A stretch of 56,735 nucleotides of DNA from Bacteroidota bacterium (GCA_005798825.1 SYIL01000038.1:1-56735), one strand, 5' to 3'; numbered from the stretch's first letter, positions 37,651 through 47,788 are shown. The notes: generated by a model from the sequence alone, not told the origin. Numbers and translations: made by a program.

Positions 37651-39939
37651 ATGAAAAAAATACTGCTCTGTATACCCTGTTTTATTGTTTCTTGCCTCTG
37701 TGGTCAAGGATGGGTGCACAATGGAGCCACTGTAGTTGTAAACAATGGTACATTTATCGTTTTAGATGGTATCAATGGACATTACAAAGCACAGTCTAAT
37801 GCAATTTTTTTCTTAACAGGCGATGCGGTAATCCAATTAAAAGGCAATTGGATTAACAATTCATCTGGGATGATTTTTGCAAAAAATGATGGGAAAATCA
37901 TACTAAATGGTGCCTCTCAATCAATACAGGGGTCTGCAATAACTGCTTTTCCTGCGCTTGATCTCAAATGCAGTGCCAACCCTAGTCTTCAATCAAATAT
38001 TTTGGTTGGGGGCGGACAAACTGGCGGAGGTAATGGAAAATTGTCACTCAATGACAAACAGCTATTGCTCAATGGCAAACGCCTTATTATCAACAACCGA
38101 TCAGAATTGGCCATTACACGCAGCACTGGAGGTATCGTCTCAGAAACTTTTCCCGCAATCGGTTATGGAGAAGTCCAATGGAATATCCGAACTGGGGGTG
38201 CAGGTCCCCTTTACCGCATTCCATTCCAAACCATAGCAGGTGCTGACATTCCCTTTGATTACAATATTAAAAACACAGGATTGCAAACCAAAGACAGCGG
38301 ATTTGTGACAATCTCCACGTATACTACGCCTTCTGTTTCCTTGCCCAATAACAGACCCTTGCCTTTTGGGGTTCCCCACGCTCGCAATGAATTTGCAACG
38401 GAAAATGCCCGTCGAATGATTGACCGATTTTGGGTTATTGCCGACGGCGGTTATACCAATAAACCTGAAATAAGTCTCGAATTTACCTATGCAGACGCGG
38501 AACACAATTCCGGAACCAATACTATCAAAGAAGTGAATATGGGTGCTATTTCTTGGAATACCGTTTCCAATAAATGGAATTACCCACCCAAATCAAAAGT
38601 AAACCCATCAAACAATAAACTCTTGTTGCATGCAGGACAAAATTTTTCGGGAATATGGACATTCAGCGAAGGAACTCCTTGCCCTATTGCAAATTTTAGC
38701 ACGGTGGGTTCCTGCGAAAAAGACAGTGTTTTATTTGCCGACAAAAGTAGCGTTGTCGACGACACTTTGATTCGCTGGATATGGGCTTACGGAAACGGGA
38801 ATGCTGGACTTGGCGACTCAAGCGTCGGATATTTTTCTCCCAGTGGAATCTATAAAACACGATTGATCGTCATAGCCGCCAGCGGATGTGCCGATACAAC
38901 GTATAAAAATGTAAATATTTTAGGTGCCCCCCAAGCAAACATAGCCATTGATGATAGTTGCGAAAATACATCTGTCAAATTCACTTCATTAACTTCCCCT
39001 GGTAGCGGTTTTATTTCCAAAGAATACTGGTGGTTTGGAGACGGTTCCACCGCTATTGGAAAAAGCCCCTCTCACTATTATGGAACATCTGGTCTTCCTC
39101 AAATTAAATATATCGTCTACAATAGCAATTTGTGCAAGGACACCATAGAAAGAACCCTTTATATCGCAAATAAGCCCTTCGTTTACTATAGTGTCAAGCC
39201 TGATTGTGAAGACCTTCTCTTTCCGTTCACCAATTCGTCGACAGCAGGTGCAGGAACCATCAGTTCATACAATTGGGATTTTGGCAATGGTCGCAAGTCT
39301 GGAAACCGCAATGAAAATATAGTGTTTTATGATTCAGGCACATTTAAGACAAAACTGATTGTAATGAATAGCTTTGGATGCAGAGACACAAGCGAAGTAT
39401 CTTTAAGGGTTTTTCCGAGGGCAATTGCCTCATTTACCCATAGTCCGTTTGATCCCAAAATGTTGAGTCCTGTTCAGTTTAATAATAATTCAACACTATC
39501 AAACAACTGGAATTGGGATTTTGGCGATGGATATTTTGATTTGTCATTCAGTCCAAGTCATACGTATGACATGTATGGTCCCTATAATGTGTCTTTAATT
39601 GCCAATAATGATTATAACTGTGCCGATACCTTCACTGTAAATATTCGGGTAAAATCAAAACCTATGTTTTGGTTCCCAACAGCCTTTTCTCCCCAAAATA
39701 CCGAAGGCCTTAATGACCAATTTGGATTATACTCAATCCTTAATGTTACCAATTACAGATTACAGATATTCAACCGCTACGGACAATTACTATTTGAAAC
39801 AACCAATCCCACTATTTTATGGGATGGGAAGGTAAATGGAACATTATGCCAAGGTGGATCTTATGTCTATAAAGCTGTATTTAAAAATCCTGAGAATGAA
39901 CTTCAACATTTCTCTGGAAATGTGACACTATTGCGCTAG
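37651..39939 (+). CDS. T9SS cargo protein with PKD domains and gliding-type C-terminal sorting domain
   Basis: This 762-aa secreted protein has a signal peptide (about residues 1-19). The beta-rich N-terminal region (about 20-340) has short strands like LNGASQSIQG and LNGKRLIINN. About four PKD-like domains follow (about 343-670), with repeated W-x-F/Y-G-x-G motifs such as WAYGNG, WWFGDGS, WDFGNG and WDFGDG. A type B (CHU_C/gliding motility-associated) C-terminal domain of about 90 residues begins FWFPTAFSPQNTEGLNDQF and contains RLQIFNRYGQLLFE and LWDGKVNG. That domain directs export by the T9SS. It starts 17 bp after the S74 fibre gene, so the two are likely co-expressed surface proteins. 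Confidence 0.9.
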   Translation: MKKILLCIPCFIVSCLCGQGWVHNGATVVVNNGTFIVLDGINGHYKAQSNAIFFLTGDAVIQLKGNWINNSSGMIFAKNDGKIILNGASQSIQGSAITAFPALDLKCSANPSLQSNILVGGGQTGGGNGKLSLNDKQLLLNGKRLIINNRSELAITRSTGGIVSETFPAIGYGEVQWNIRTGGAGPLYRIPFQTIAGADIPFDYNIKNTGLQTKDSGFVTISTYTTPSVSLPNNRPLPFGVPHARNEFATENARRMIDRFWVIADGGYTNKPEISLEFTYADAEHNSGTNTIKEVNMGAISWNTVSNKWNYPPKSKVNPSNNKLLLHAGQNFSGIWTFSEGTPCPIANFSTVGSCEKDSVLFADKSSVVDDTLIRWIWAYGNGNAGLGDSSVGYFSPSGIYKTRLIVIAASGCADTTYKNVNILGAPQANIAIDDSCENTSVKFTSLTSPGSGFISKEYWWFGDGSTAIGKSPSHYYGTSGLPQIKYIVYNSNLCKDTIERTLYIANKPFVYYSVKPDCEDLLFPFTNSSTAGAGTISSYNWDFGNGRKSGNRNENIVFYDSGTFKTKLIVMNSFGCRDTSEVSLRVFPRAIASFTHSPFDPKMLSPVQFNNNSTLSNNWNWDFGDGYFDLSFSPSHTYDMYGPYNVSLIANNDYNCADTFTVNIRVKSKPMFWFPTAFSPQNTEGLNDQFGLYSILNVTNYRLQIFNRYGQLLFETTNPTILWDGKVNGTLCQGGSYVYKAVFKNPENELQHFSGNVTLLR

Positions 39940-40063
39940 TAGAATTTCCGTATATCCATATGTTGGTTGGGCAATAATACGAATGAACACATACGGACTT
40001 GATGGGTAAATTACATGCATTGTCAAGGATTTTCTCAATTTCCTACGACTTTTGCAGAACGCA

Positions 40064-40894
40064 ATGATTCAAACCGGACATTTTACAGATCTAACCTTTC
40101 ACCATGATACCCCTCAGGGCTGGTATTTGTCTGATGCATTGGGTGTGGAAATTCTCCTGCCCAATAAATACTGCCCAAACAACGCACAAGTGGGCGATAC
40201 CATCCATGTTTTTATTTACAGGGATTCCGAAGATCGTTTGGTAGCCACCACACGAAAACCTTTCATACAACTTCATCAGTTTGCCTATTTACAGGTAATT
40301 GCTTCGGCTTCCATTGGGTCATTTATGGATTGGGGACTGGAAAAAGACCTGTTTGTACCTTTTAAAGAACAGCATAAACGCCTGATTGAAGGAGAATCTG
40401 CAGTGGTGTTTTTATACCGAGATGAATCTACCGACCGATTATTGGCCAGTGCGAAAATTTCAAAATGGTTGCAAAAAAATGAAGTCGCATTGGCTGTGAA
40501 TACGGAGGTATCCCTGTTGTGTTTTGAAGTAACTGCAATTGGCTACAAAATGGTTATAGACCAAAAATACCAAGGAATGGTATTTAACAATGAGTCCTTT
40601 CGCCAAATTAAAGTTGGAGACTCCCTGATGGGCTATGTGCGATTGATTCGCGAAAATGGACACATTGACGTATCGCTTACCCCCATTGGCAGAAAAAAAA
40701 TTCCAGGGCAATCAGAGGTCATTATGAAAGCGATTGAAACGGCAGATGGGTTCTTGCCCATGAGCGATAAATCTTCACCAGCCGTAATTCATTCAACATT
40801 TGGAATGAGTAAAAAAGCCTTTAAAGAAGCAATTGGGAGATTATACAAAGCCCGAAAAATTGTGATTGAAGAAAATGGATTGAGAAAAATTTGA
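40064..40894 (+). CDS. cvfB: CvfB-like S1 RNA-binding protein
   Basis: The 276-aa protein resembles CvfB/YitL. Several S1-like OB-fold modules (FHHDTPQGWYLSDALGVEILLP, GSFMDWGLEKDLFVPF, YKMVIDQKYQGMVF, VGDSLMGYVRLIRENGHIDVSL) are followed by a C-terminal winged-helix (about 215-276, GMSKKAFKEAIGRLYKARKI). CvfB influences virulence and gene expression in Gram-positives through RNA binding; the role here is inferred. The frame opens at a TTG (40052); the ATG at 40064 is preferred. Confidence 0.9.
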   Translation: MIQTGHFTDLTFHHDTPQGWYLSDALGVEILLPNKYCPNNAQVGDTIHVFIYRDSEDRLVATTRKPFIQLHQFAYLQVIASASIGSFMDWGLEKDLFVPFKEQHKRLIEGESAVVFLYRDESTDRLLASAKISKWLQKNEVALAVNTEVSLLCFEVTAIGYKMVIDQKYQGMVFNNESFRQIKVGDSLMGYVRLIRENGHIDVSLTPIGRKKIPGQSEVIMKAIETADGFLPMSDKSSPAVIHSTFGMSKKAFKEAIGRLYKARKIVIEENGLRKI

Positions 40895-40958
40895 CGGCTA
40901 TTCAAAGCATCTAAATTTGATTCCTCTGTAACACAAATGAATATACTGATTTTACGTA

Positions 40959-43900
40959 TCAAGGATTTCCATCAAAGACCATTTCAGATTTTGCCGATCG
41001 ATGCGTATACCATTCGTTGAGTAAATGAAGGGCATCAAAAACAGTATCTACTCCCCGAACACCGACTATCAATGCCTTGTCTGTTTGCTTCACTGTAAAC
41101 TTATCAGGCGTAATTGCCACAAAACCCATGATAGCAATAAATGATTCACTGTGATAAACCGCCGCGTTGGAGTCGCCCGGAAAATAGCAACGCATCCCAT
41201 TGTTAGACAGTGAAACTTTTTCTAACCCAAGTTGCTTTCCAGCCCACTTCAACCGAACAGTATCTAGTAAAGCCAACACTGTAACGGGAAGTTTACCGAA
41301 GCGATCTCTCAAATTAGATGCAAATTGCATTAAAGCCAATTCAGTATTAATCGTTGATAATTCGCTGTATAAAGACAATCGCTCCGCGGTTTGGGTTACA
41401 TAATCGGAAGGAATAAGCATCTCAAATTGGGTATCGACCTGACAATCTCGGCTGCTAATATCGTCAGGATGATCAAATAGCGCATTAAACTCTTCATTTT
41501 TCAGTTCCCGGACTGCCTCGTCCAAAATCTTGTGGTACATATCAAACCCCATCTCCCCAATAAATCCCGATTGCTCTGCACCCAATAAATTTCCAGCTCC
41601 CCGTATATCTAAATCACGCATGGCAACTTGAAACCCACTTCCCAACTCATTGTATTCTTCCAAGGTCCTCAATCGCTTCCGGGCATCGTCGGCAAGCACT
41701 GAAAGTGGGGGAGACAAAAGATAACAAAATGCCTTGGTATTGCTCCTTCCTACCCTGCCCCGCATTTGATGTAAATCACTCAGACCAAACATATGGGCAT
41801 TGTTAATAATAATTGTATTGGCATTGGGGATATCTAATCCGCTTTCAATAATTGAAGTTGCTACAAGTACATCAAACTCTCCCTCAATAAATTGAACCAT
41901 TGCATTTTCCAAATCGTGTCCTTCCATTTGACCATGAGCAACACAAATCCTCGCCTTGGGAAGTGAATCGGCAATTAATCTTGCCATCTCATGAATATCC
42001 TTCACCCGAGAGTGAACAAAAAAAACTTGCCCTCCACGATCTAATTCATTGGCTATGGCCTCGGCTATGAGTTGGCGATTAAAAACGTGCAATTCAGTAT
42101 GAACCGATTGTCTATTTGGCGGTGGTGTATTGATAATACTCAAATCACGGGCACCCATCAAACTAAAATGCAATGTCCGCGGAATGGGCGTAGCCGTGAG
42201 TGTGAGAGTATCAACATTGCTTTTAAACGCTTTGAGTTTTTCTTTTGCCCCCACACCGAATTTCTGTTCCTCGTCGATGATGAGTAATCCCAAATCCTTA
42301 AACACAATGTCTTTTCCCAAAATCCTGTGGGTACCAATAAGAACATCTACCTTTCCATCTTTAACCTTATCTAGTGTGCTTTTTTGTTGTTTGACAGATT
42401 TGAAACGATTGATATAGTCAACAACAATTGGGAACCCTGCAAATCGTTTTGTAAAAGTACGATAATGTTGCTGTGCCAAAATGGTTGTAGGAACCAGAAT
42501 GGCAACTTGTTTGCTATCACAAACTGCTTTAAATGCCGCTCTTATGGCAACCTCGGTTTTGCCAAACCCCACATCCCCACAAACCAGTCGATCCATGGGC
42601 TGAATAGATTCCATATCGCGCTTGGTAGACTCAACGGCTTTGGCTTGGTCTGGAGTGTCTTCATAAAAGAAACTGGCTTCCAATTCTAACTGAAGATAAT
42701 TGTCTGGAGAAAACATAAACCCCTGTTGTGCTTTCCGTTTTGCATACAATGTAATCAACTCCCGGGCAATGTCTTTCACCTTTTTCTTGGTGGCCTTTTT
42801 CTGCTTATCCCATTGTGGACTTCCCAATTTATGCACTGCAGGAACGTTCCCATCTTTTCCCGAAAATTTGCTGATTTTATGCAGGCTATTGATAGAGACA
42901 TACAGTAAATCATTGTCTTTGTATACAATGCGAACCACTTCCTGTAATACACCTTTGACATCCATTTTTTCAAGACCTGCAAAACGTCCAATACCATGAT
43001 CGATATGGGTTACGAAATCACCAGGATGTAAATTTTTTAATTCACGCAGTGTAAGTGAGCTTTGGGAAGAATAACGTTGACGCCCTTTGGGGCGATAAAA
43101 CTTATCAAACAATTGGTGTTCGGTAGTACACGCGATTTTTAAATCTTTGTCTATAAAACCCGCAGACAATCCTTTATAAACTGGCTCAAAATCAACCTGA
43201 GATTGGGTATCATGAAGAATCGTCTGCAAACGCTCTATTTGGGTCGCATTTTCACTAAATACCAATGTTTTAAACCCCTCACTTTGATTCAATTGCATCC
43301 ATTCGATGAGGAGGGTAAAATTGCGTTTAAATAAGGGCTGAGGCTGTTGAAAAAACTCAATGATTTTGACCTTGCCGGAGGGCCGGGTTCCACTTTGGTG
43401 TATTTGGGAAAAGGGTTGCAAAGCCATCATGAATTCCTTGGGGGTTTTCCAAGTTTGCTTTGGATATTTGGGTATTGGATCTGGTTTGGAATGTATTATT
43501 TCATGGTGCGACTTCAATGCATTATCCCAAGCCTTTGCCAAGTCTTCAATCTGATAAGCAAGGTCTTGTGAAACGATGATTGTGGTGGGATCAAAATATT
43601 CAGTAATGGAAATTGTATTTTCTTCGGTTCGCTGGTCTTGGATGTTTGGCACCAAAGAAAAATGGGCAATCTCTTTTAAAGAAAGTTGGTCATTCACATC
43701 AAAAGTTCGAATGGTCTCAATGTGATTCCCATCAAATTCGATTCGAAAAGGATATTCATGGGCAAAGCTAAAGAGATCAATAATCCCTCCTCGAAGACTA
43801 AATTCTCCGGGTTCAAAAACAAAGTCAGTACGTTCAAAACCGTGAACTTGTAGAAATTCCATTAAAAAATCTGTATCTAATGCCTGTCCACGTGCTATAT

Positions 43901-44327
43901 CGATGGTGGATTTATCCAATTCAAGCTTTTCGACAACATATTCTGCAATCGCTGAACCATAGCTTACGATGATTCGCTTGTTGTTTTTTCGAAGTGCATT
44001 GAGTGTCTCGATGCGTTCCTGAACTGCCATGGCATTTTCACGCCCAAGGTCATAGGGTTTAAGATAAGAATCTGGTAAAAAGTAAATATGTTCTCCGGCC
44101 AAAAGATTTTCAAGGTCTGATTTAATATATTCGCCTTCTTGTTTTGAAGTCGCTATGACCAAAATAGGTCTGTTGGATGACGCAAATAAAGAAGCAATGA
44201 CCAGGGCAAACCCAGAGCCAGAAATTCCTTGTAAATAGATAGGGTCTCTTGTATCTTTTGACAATGAAGACAACACCTGCATGGGTGCTATTTGGGAAAA
44301 ATTTCCCACTATCTCTCGGGTATTCAT
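40959..44327 (-). CDS. mfd: transcription-repair coupling factor
   Basis: Mfd removes stalled RNA polymerase and recruits UvrA for nucleotide excision repair. The 1122-aa protein is full length. It has an N-terminal UvrB-like module (GSGFALVIASLFAS, EYVVEKLELD), then the RNA polymerase interaction domain (GDFVTHIDHGIGRFAGLEKM). The RecG-like translocase has Walker A GDVGFGKTE, the DEEQKFGV box, TATPIPRTLHFSLMGARDLS, and the QMRGRVGRSNTKAFCYL motif VI. The C-terminal TRCF domain follows. It has its own -7 box upstream and is convergent with cvfB. Confidence 0.97.
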   Translation of the reverse strand: MNTREIVGNFSQIAPMQVLSSLSKDTRDPIYLQGISGSGFALVIASLFASSNRPILVIATSKQEGEYIKSDLENLLAGEHIYFLPDSYLKPYDLGRENAMAVQERIETLNALRKNNKRIIVSYGSAIAEYVVEKLELDKSTIDIARGQALDTDFLMEFLQVHGFERTDFVFEPGEFSLRGGIIDLFSFAHEYPFRIEFDGNHIETIRTFDVNDQLSLKEIAHFSLVPNIQDQRTEENTISITEYFDPTTIIVSQDLAYQIEDLAKAWDNALKSHHEIIHSKPDPIPKYPKQTWKTPKEFMMALQPFSQIHQSGTRPSGKVKIIEFFQQPQPLFKRNFTLLIEWMQLNQSEGFKTLVFSENATQIERLQTILHDTQSQVDFEPVYKGLSAGFIDKDLKIACTTEHQLFDKFYRPKGRQRYSSQSSLTLRELKNLHPGDFVTHIDHGIGRFAGLEKMDVKGVLQEVVRIVYKDNDLLYVSINSLHKISKFSGKDGNVPAVHKLGSPQWDKQKKATKKKVKDIARELITLYAKRKAQQGFMFSPDNYLQLELEASFFYEDTPDQAKAVESTKRDMESIQPMDRLVCGDVGFGKTEVAIRAAFKAVCDSKQVAILVPTTILAQQHYRTFTKRFAGFPIVVDYINRFKSVKQQKSTLDKVKDGKVDVLIGTHRILGKDIVFKDLGLLIIDEEQKFGVGAKEKLKAFKSNVDTLTLTATPIPRTLHFSLMGARDLSIINTPPPNRQSVHTELHVFNRQLIAEAIANELDRGGQVFFVHSRVKDIHEMARLIADSLPKARICVAHGQMEGHDLENAMVQFIEGEFDVLVATSIIESGLDIPNANTIIINNAHMFGLSDLHQMRGRVGRSNTKAFCYLLSPPLSVLADDARKRLRTLEEYNELGSGFQVAMRDLDIRGAGNLLGAEQSGFIGEMGFDMYHKILDEAVRELKNEEFNALFDHPDDISSRDCQVDTQFEMLIPSDYVTQTAERLSLYSELSTINTELALMQFASNLRDRFGKLPVTVLALLDTVRLKWAGKQLGLEKVSLSNNGMRCYFPGDSNAAVYHSESFIAIMGFVAITPDKFTVKQTDKALIVGVRGVDTVFDALHLLNEWYTHRSAKSEMVFDGNP

Positions 44328-44342
44328 AAAAAATTAAACATG

Positions 44343-44350
44343 CAAAGATA
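44343..44350 (-). promoter_or_regulatory. -7 box of mfd
   Basis: The minus strand reads TATCTTTG, an exact TAnnTTTG match 15 bp upstream of the ATG at 44327. A TTTG (complement of 44367-44370) lies 16 bp further upstream, slightly closer than the usual 19-20 bp. Confidence 0.5.
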
Positions 44351-44462
44351 CAATTCCAACTTGTTCCAAACCATCAAGAACCGAGGGCAAATTGTGGGTG
44401 AGGTACCCAGTAAAAAAATACATTCATACATTGAAGTTCGTCAGAGACTGCAATTCACGTTG

Positions 44463-45419
44463 TTATTTTTTTCTGGCCATTGCATTGAGCGCGGCAGAGA
44501 CAATGGCTTCAGCCGTTAACCCATATTTTTGTAACAATTGATCGGGCGTGCCACTCTCCCCAAAAGAATCATTTACAGCAACAAACTCCATCGGAGTTGG
44601 CAACTCTCTGGATAACAATTGGGCAATACTATCTCCCAAACCACCATTCATTTGGTGTTCTTCGGCACTCACAGCACAACCCGTCTTGCGAACGGATGCC
44701 AAAATTGCATCCCGATCCAATGGCTTAATGGTGTGAATATTAATTACCTCCGCATGAATTCCCTTTTCGGCCAGGGCATGTCCTGCTTCTATCGCCAACC
44801 AAACCATATGCCCTGTGGCAAAAATACTCACATCTGTCCCTTCATTCAACATCAACGCTTTCCCAATAACAAAAGGCGTGTCTTCAGAAATAAAAACTGG
44901 CCATTTGGGTCGGCCAAAACGCAAATAACAAGGACCATCATATTTGGCTATGGCCATGGTTGCAGCCACTGTTTGATTATAATCACAAGGATTAATTACC
45001 ACCATACCCGGCAACATTTTCATTAACCCAATGTCTTCTAATATCTGGTGTGTGGCACCATCCTCTCCCAATGTTAAGCCTGCATGAGAGGCACATATTT
45101 TTACATTTTTATGACTGTAAGCAATCCCCTGTCTGATTTGATCATATACCCTTCCTGTGGCAAAATTTGCGAATGTCCCTGCAAAGGGAATTTTTCCGCC
45201 AATAGCCAAGCCAGCAGACGCACTCATCATATTGGCCTCTGCAATCCCAGCCTGTATAAACCTGTCTGGGAATTCTGCCTTAAACGCATCCATCATCAAA
45301 GAACCCGTTAAATCTGCGCACAAAGCAACTACATTTTGATTCTGTTTCCCCGCTTCCAGTAACCCAGCGCCAAATCCACTTCGGGTATCTTTTTGTCCTA
45401 AAATTTCGTATGATTTCAT
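44463..45419 (-). CDS. tktC: transketolase, C-terminal subunit
   Basis: This is the pyrimidine-binding plus C-terminal half of a split transketolase (pentose phosphate pathway); it works with the N-terminal subunit encoded at 46804-47667. The 318-aa protein has ALCADLTGSLMMDAF, the pyrimidine domain Glu region with QAGIAEANMMSASAG, FATGRVYDQIRQGIAYS, ASHAGLTLGEDGATHQ, and the C-terminal domain AEEHQMNGGLGDS. It lies 5 bp after the VWA gene, which separates it from its partner. Confidence 0.95.
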   Translation of the reverse strand: MKSYEILGQKDTRSGFGAGLLEAGKQNQNVVALCADLTGSLMMDAFKAEFPDRFIQAGIAEANMMSASAGLAIGGKIPFAGTFANFATGRVYDQIRQGIAYSHKNVKICASHAGLTLGEDGATHQILEDIGLMKMLPGMVVINPCDYNQTVAATMAIAKYDGPCYLRFGRPKWPVFISEDTPFVIGKALMLNEGTDVSIFATGHMVWLAIEAGHALAEKGIHAEVINIHTIKPLDRDAILASVRKTGCAVSAEEHQMNGGLGDSIAQLLSRELPTPMEFVAVNDSFGESGTPDQLLQKYGLTAEAIVSAALNAMARKK

Positions 45420-45424
45420 GAATT

Positions 45425-46795
45425 TTATATCGATAATTGGGTAGTAGTTCCGGAATTGATTTTAAAAATTTTGGATTTACTATACAAGGTTCTGGTTTCA
45501 CCGGCACTGCGATACACTGCGGTATACTCGCCTGGTTGCATATTGATCATTTGCTTTGGTATGGTTCCGTTGAAATCCATTACCCATTCCAATTTATTGT
45601 CGACCCGCTGAAATACTGCTCCCGTTACATCTATACCAATACTCAATTGGAGGATTCCGGGATTTGGAATTTCAATGGTATAAGTCTGATTCTGTTTGAC
45701 CTGAACCCCGGAAAATAGCAAGCGTGGCACAGATAAAATTTCTAAATCATATGCCCCCACAAGGTATTTTTCGAGGGTATTAAACTCTTGGGCATTGATT
45801 GTTTGCATTTGATTTCCCTTTCGGACAATGGCCTGTAGCCTGGGGTAACGCGTAATGCCCCCCATTTTTAACAACAAACTACCTTGGGGTGTTTCGATCG
45901 GTATAACTGTGTGTTTGCCGGGCACTATCTCAATATTTTCTGAAACTACTTGGGGTTTGGTATGGGCAACCACTCGATACCTGCGAACCGGATCCAGATA
46001 CAATGTGTCGGGGACACCTTTTCCATTCATCGTATGTATTACATTCTCGACCATCTGCCCGTTGTCTGAATCGAAAATCGTAAGCGGAACATCAGTTTCT
46101 CTAGGTAAACCCTGGTTGTCAAGCAAATTAATTTGAACGGAAGTGTTGTTGAGTGCTTGGTTTATAATCACCCCAATTATTTTCTGAAACTGGGAAGGAT
46201 TTTCTGCATTAAAATATCGTCCTGCACAGGAATACGCCTTGCGAAACACTTCATTATCTGTACCGAGACCAATAATAAAAGGGCGTAAAATTATCCCCTT
46301 GCGTTGCAAGGCTTCACTCACGGCACAGGGATCACCACCGCATTCTTCTACTCCATCGGTAATAATAATAATAATATTTCTCGCTGTGGGATCGGCAGGA
46401 AAATCTTTGGCAGATGCCAATAAAGATTGGGTTATCGAGGTGTACCCAAGGGGTTTTATTTGCTTTAATCTTTGAACAAATTGCTTGTGATTATAGGGTG
46501 CAAACGGAACTTCCAATTTTGTATCATTGCAATCTTTTTTTTCATTGGGTTGGTTATGGCCAAACACCCTCAATCCCACTTCCAAATCATTCACCGATCG
46601 CAACGTATCGACCATTGTATTCATCAAGGTTACCGCGACTGACCAACGAGTATAATTGCCCATTTCAGTCAACATACTGCCACTGCCATCCAGTAAAAAA
46701 AGCATCCTTGTCTTTCTCCCAGGATACCCATTGCGAACCTGTGCATTAAGATTTGCAGAAAGCAAAAGAGCCATTACCAAGAGAACTTTTTTCAT
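45425..46795 (-). CDS. exported VWA domain protein located between the two transketolase genes
   Basis: This 456-aa protein has a signal peptide (MKKVLLVMALLLSANLNAQ). Its von Willebrand A domain (about residues 28-210) has a complete MIDAS metal site: DGSGS (Asp36, Ser38, Ser40), Thr119 in GYTSIT, and Asp147 in ITDGVEE. The second half (about 215-456) is beta-rich and probably consists of Ig-like or carboxypeptidase-regulatory-like modules. The frame opens with a TTG at 46807 overlapping the tktN stop; I prefer the ATG at 46795, 8 bp after it. No partner MoxR ATPase is in the window. Its function is unknown, and its exported location does not fit a direct role in transketolase activity. Confidence 0.87.
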   Translation of the reverse strand: MKKVLLVMALLLSANLNAQVRNGYPGRKTRMLFLLDGSGSMLTEMGNYTRWSVAVTLMNTMVDTLRSVNDLEVGLRVFGHNQPNEKKDCNDTKLEVPFAPYNHKQFVQRLKQIKPLGYTSITQSLLASAKDFPADPTARNIIIIITDGVEECGGDPCAVSEALQRKGIILRPFIIGLGTDNEVFRKAYSCAGRYFNAENPSQFQKIIGVIINQALNNTSVQINLLDNQGLPRETDVPLTIFDSDNGQMVENVIHTMNGKGVPDTLYLDPVRRYRVVAHTKPQVVSENIEIVPGKHTVIPIETPQGSLLLKMGGITRYPRLQAIVRKGNQMQTINAQEFNTLEKYLVGAYDLEILSVPRLLFSGVQVKQNQTYTIEIPNPGILQLSIGIDVTGAVFQRVDNKLEWVMDFNGTIPKQMINMQPGEYTAVYRSAGETRTLYSKSKIFKINSGTTTQLSI

Positions 46796-46803
46796 CGAAT
46801 GTT

Positions 46804-47667
46804 TCAATAATCGCTGTATTGTGTTTCAGATAATTGTGCCAAGGCTTTTTCTAATTGTTCATCATTGGGCGCTTTGCCATGCCAAGCATGTGTGCCCATC
46901 ATAAAATCCACACCCTGTCCCATTTCTGTTTTCATAATAATAACGATGGGCTTGCCTGCCCCCAATTTGGATTGCGCAAGGGGAACGACACGCATGATAT
47001 CGTCCCAATTATTACCATCCATTTCAAGCACTTCCCAATTAAAAGCCGAAAACTTTGATTTCCACTCTGTCAAACCCATGATTTCGCCCGTACTTCCATC
47101 GATTTGTTTTTGGTTGAAATCGACAGCAACAATCATATTGTCGAGTTTTCGATGTGCCGCAAACATTACAGCTTCCCATATCTGACCTTCTTGCAACTCC
47201 CCATCACCAGTTTGAACCCACACTGTATGGCTGTCTTTATCCATTTTTTTCTGTAGCGCAAGCCCTGCAGCAACACTCAATCCCTGACCCAAAGAACCAG
47301 TAGCGACGCGAACCCCCGGAAGGTGTTCATGCGTTGCTGGATGACCTTGAAGACGGGTATTCAATTTTCGAAACGTTGCCAATTCAGAAACCGGAAAATA
47401 ACCTGCACGGGCTAAAGTACTGTAGTAAACAGGTGAAATATGACCATTGCTTAAAAAAAATACATCTTCACCATTCCCATTCATTGAAAAGGGCGATGGA
47501 TTGTGCTTCATAAAATGAAAAAAAAGTGCTGTAAAATAATCAGCACAACCCAAAGAACCACCTGGATGTCCACTATTTACTGCATGAACCATACGCAAAA
47601 TATCGCGTCTAATTTGCGTGGCTATGGCGAGCATCGCTTTCGGTGAATGGGTAATTTCCATATACAT
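46804..47667 (-). CDS. tktN: transketolase, N-terminal subunit
   Basis: This is the thiamine-diphosphate pyrophosphate-binding half of the split transketolase. The 287-aa protein shows SGHPGGSLGCADYFTALFF, SNGHISPVYYSTLA, LPGVRVATGSLGQGLS, the ThDP/metal motif starting at GDG (154-156) and ending at Asn185, and THAWHGKAPNDEQ. It is the first gene of a three-gene minus-strand unit, tktN-VWA-tktC. The start is ATG at 47667; a second ATG two codons in is possible. The 130 bp up to bamD form a divergent control region. Confidence 0.95.
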   Translation of the reverse strand: MYMEITHSPKAMLAIATQIRRDILRMVHAVNSGHPGGSLGCADYFTALFFHFMKHNPSPFSMNGNGEDVFFLSNGHISPVYYSTLARAGYFPVSELATFRKLNTRLQGHPATHEHLPGVRVATGSLGQGLSVAAGLALQKKMDKDSHTVWVQTGDGELQEGQIWEAVMFAAHRKLDNMIVAVDFNQKQIDGSTGEIMGLTEWKSKFSAFNWEVLEMDGNNWDDIMRVVPLAQSKLGAGKPIVIIMKTEMGQGVDFMMGTHAWHGKAPNDEQLEKALAQLSETQYSDY

Positions 47668-47780
47668 TCAAAATTGAACATAAATATGCGTTCTGTATGC
47701 ACAAGTTTTCAAGAGAAAGTATAATTCGATTTTACTGGGATTAAAGCATCGGTTTTTGTCTAAAATTCGCTATTCTAGAG

Positions 47781-47788
47781 TATATTTG
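47781..47788 (+). promoter_or_regulatory. -7 box of the bamD-mazG cluster
   Basis: TATATTTG matches TAnnTTTG exactly and ends 9 bp before the bamD ATG at 47798, so the leader would be about 5 nt. A TTTG at 47755-47758 lies 22 bp upstream. Confidence 0.5.

Noticed and set aside
45425-46807. Part of a MoxR/VWA chaperone system
   Set aside because: No MoxR AAA+ ATPase or BatA/BatB-type neighbour is present, and the protein is exported rather than membrane-anchored like BatA.
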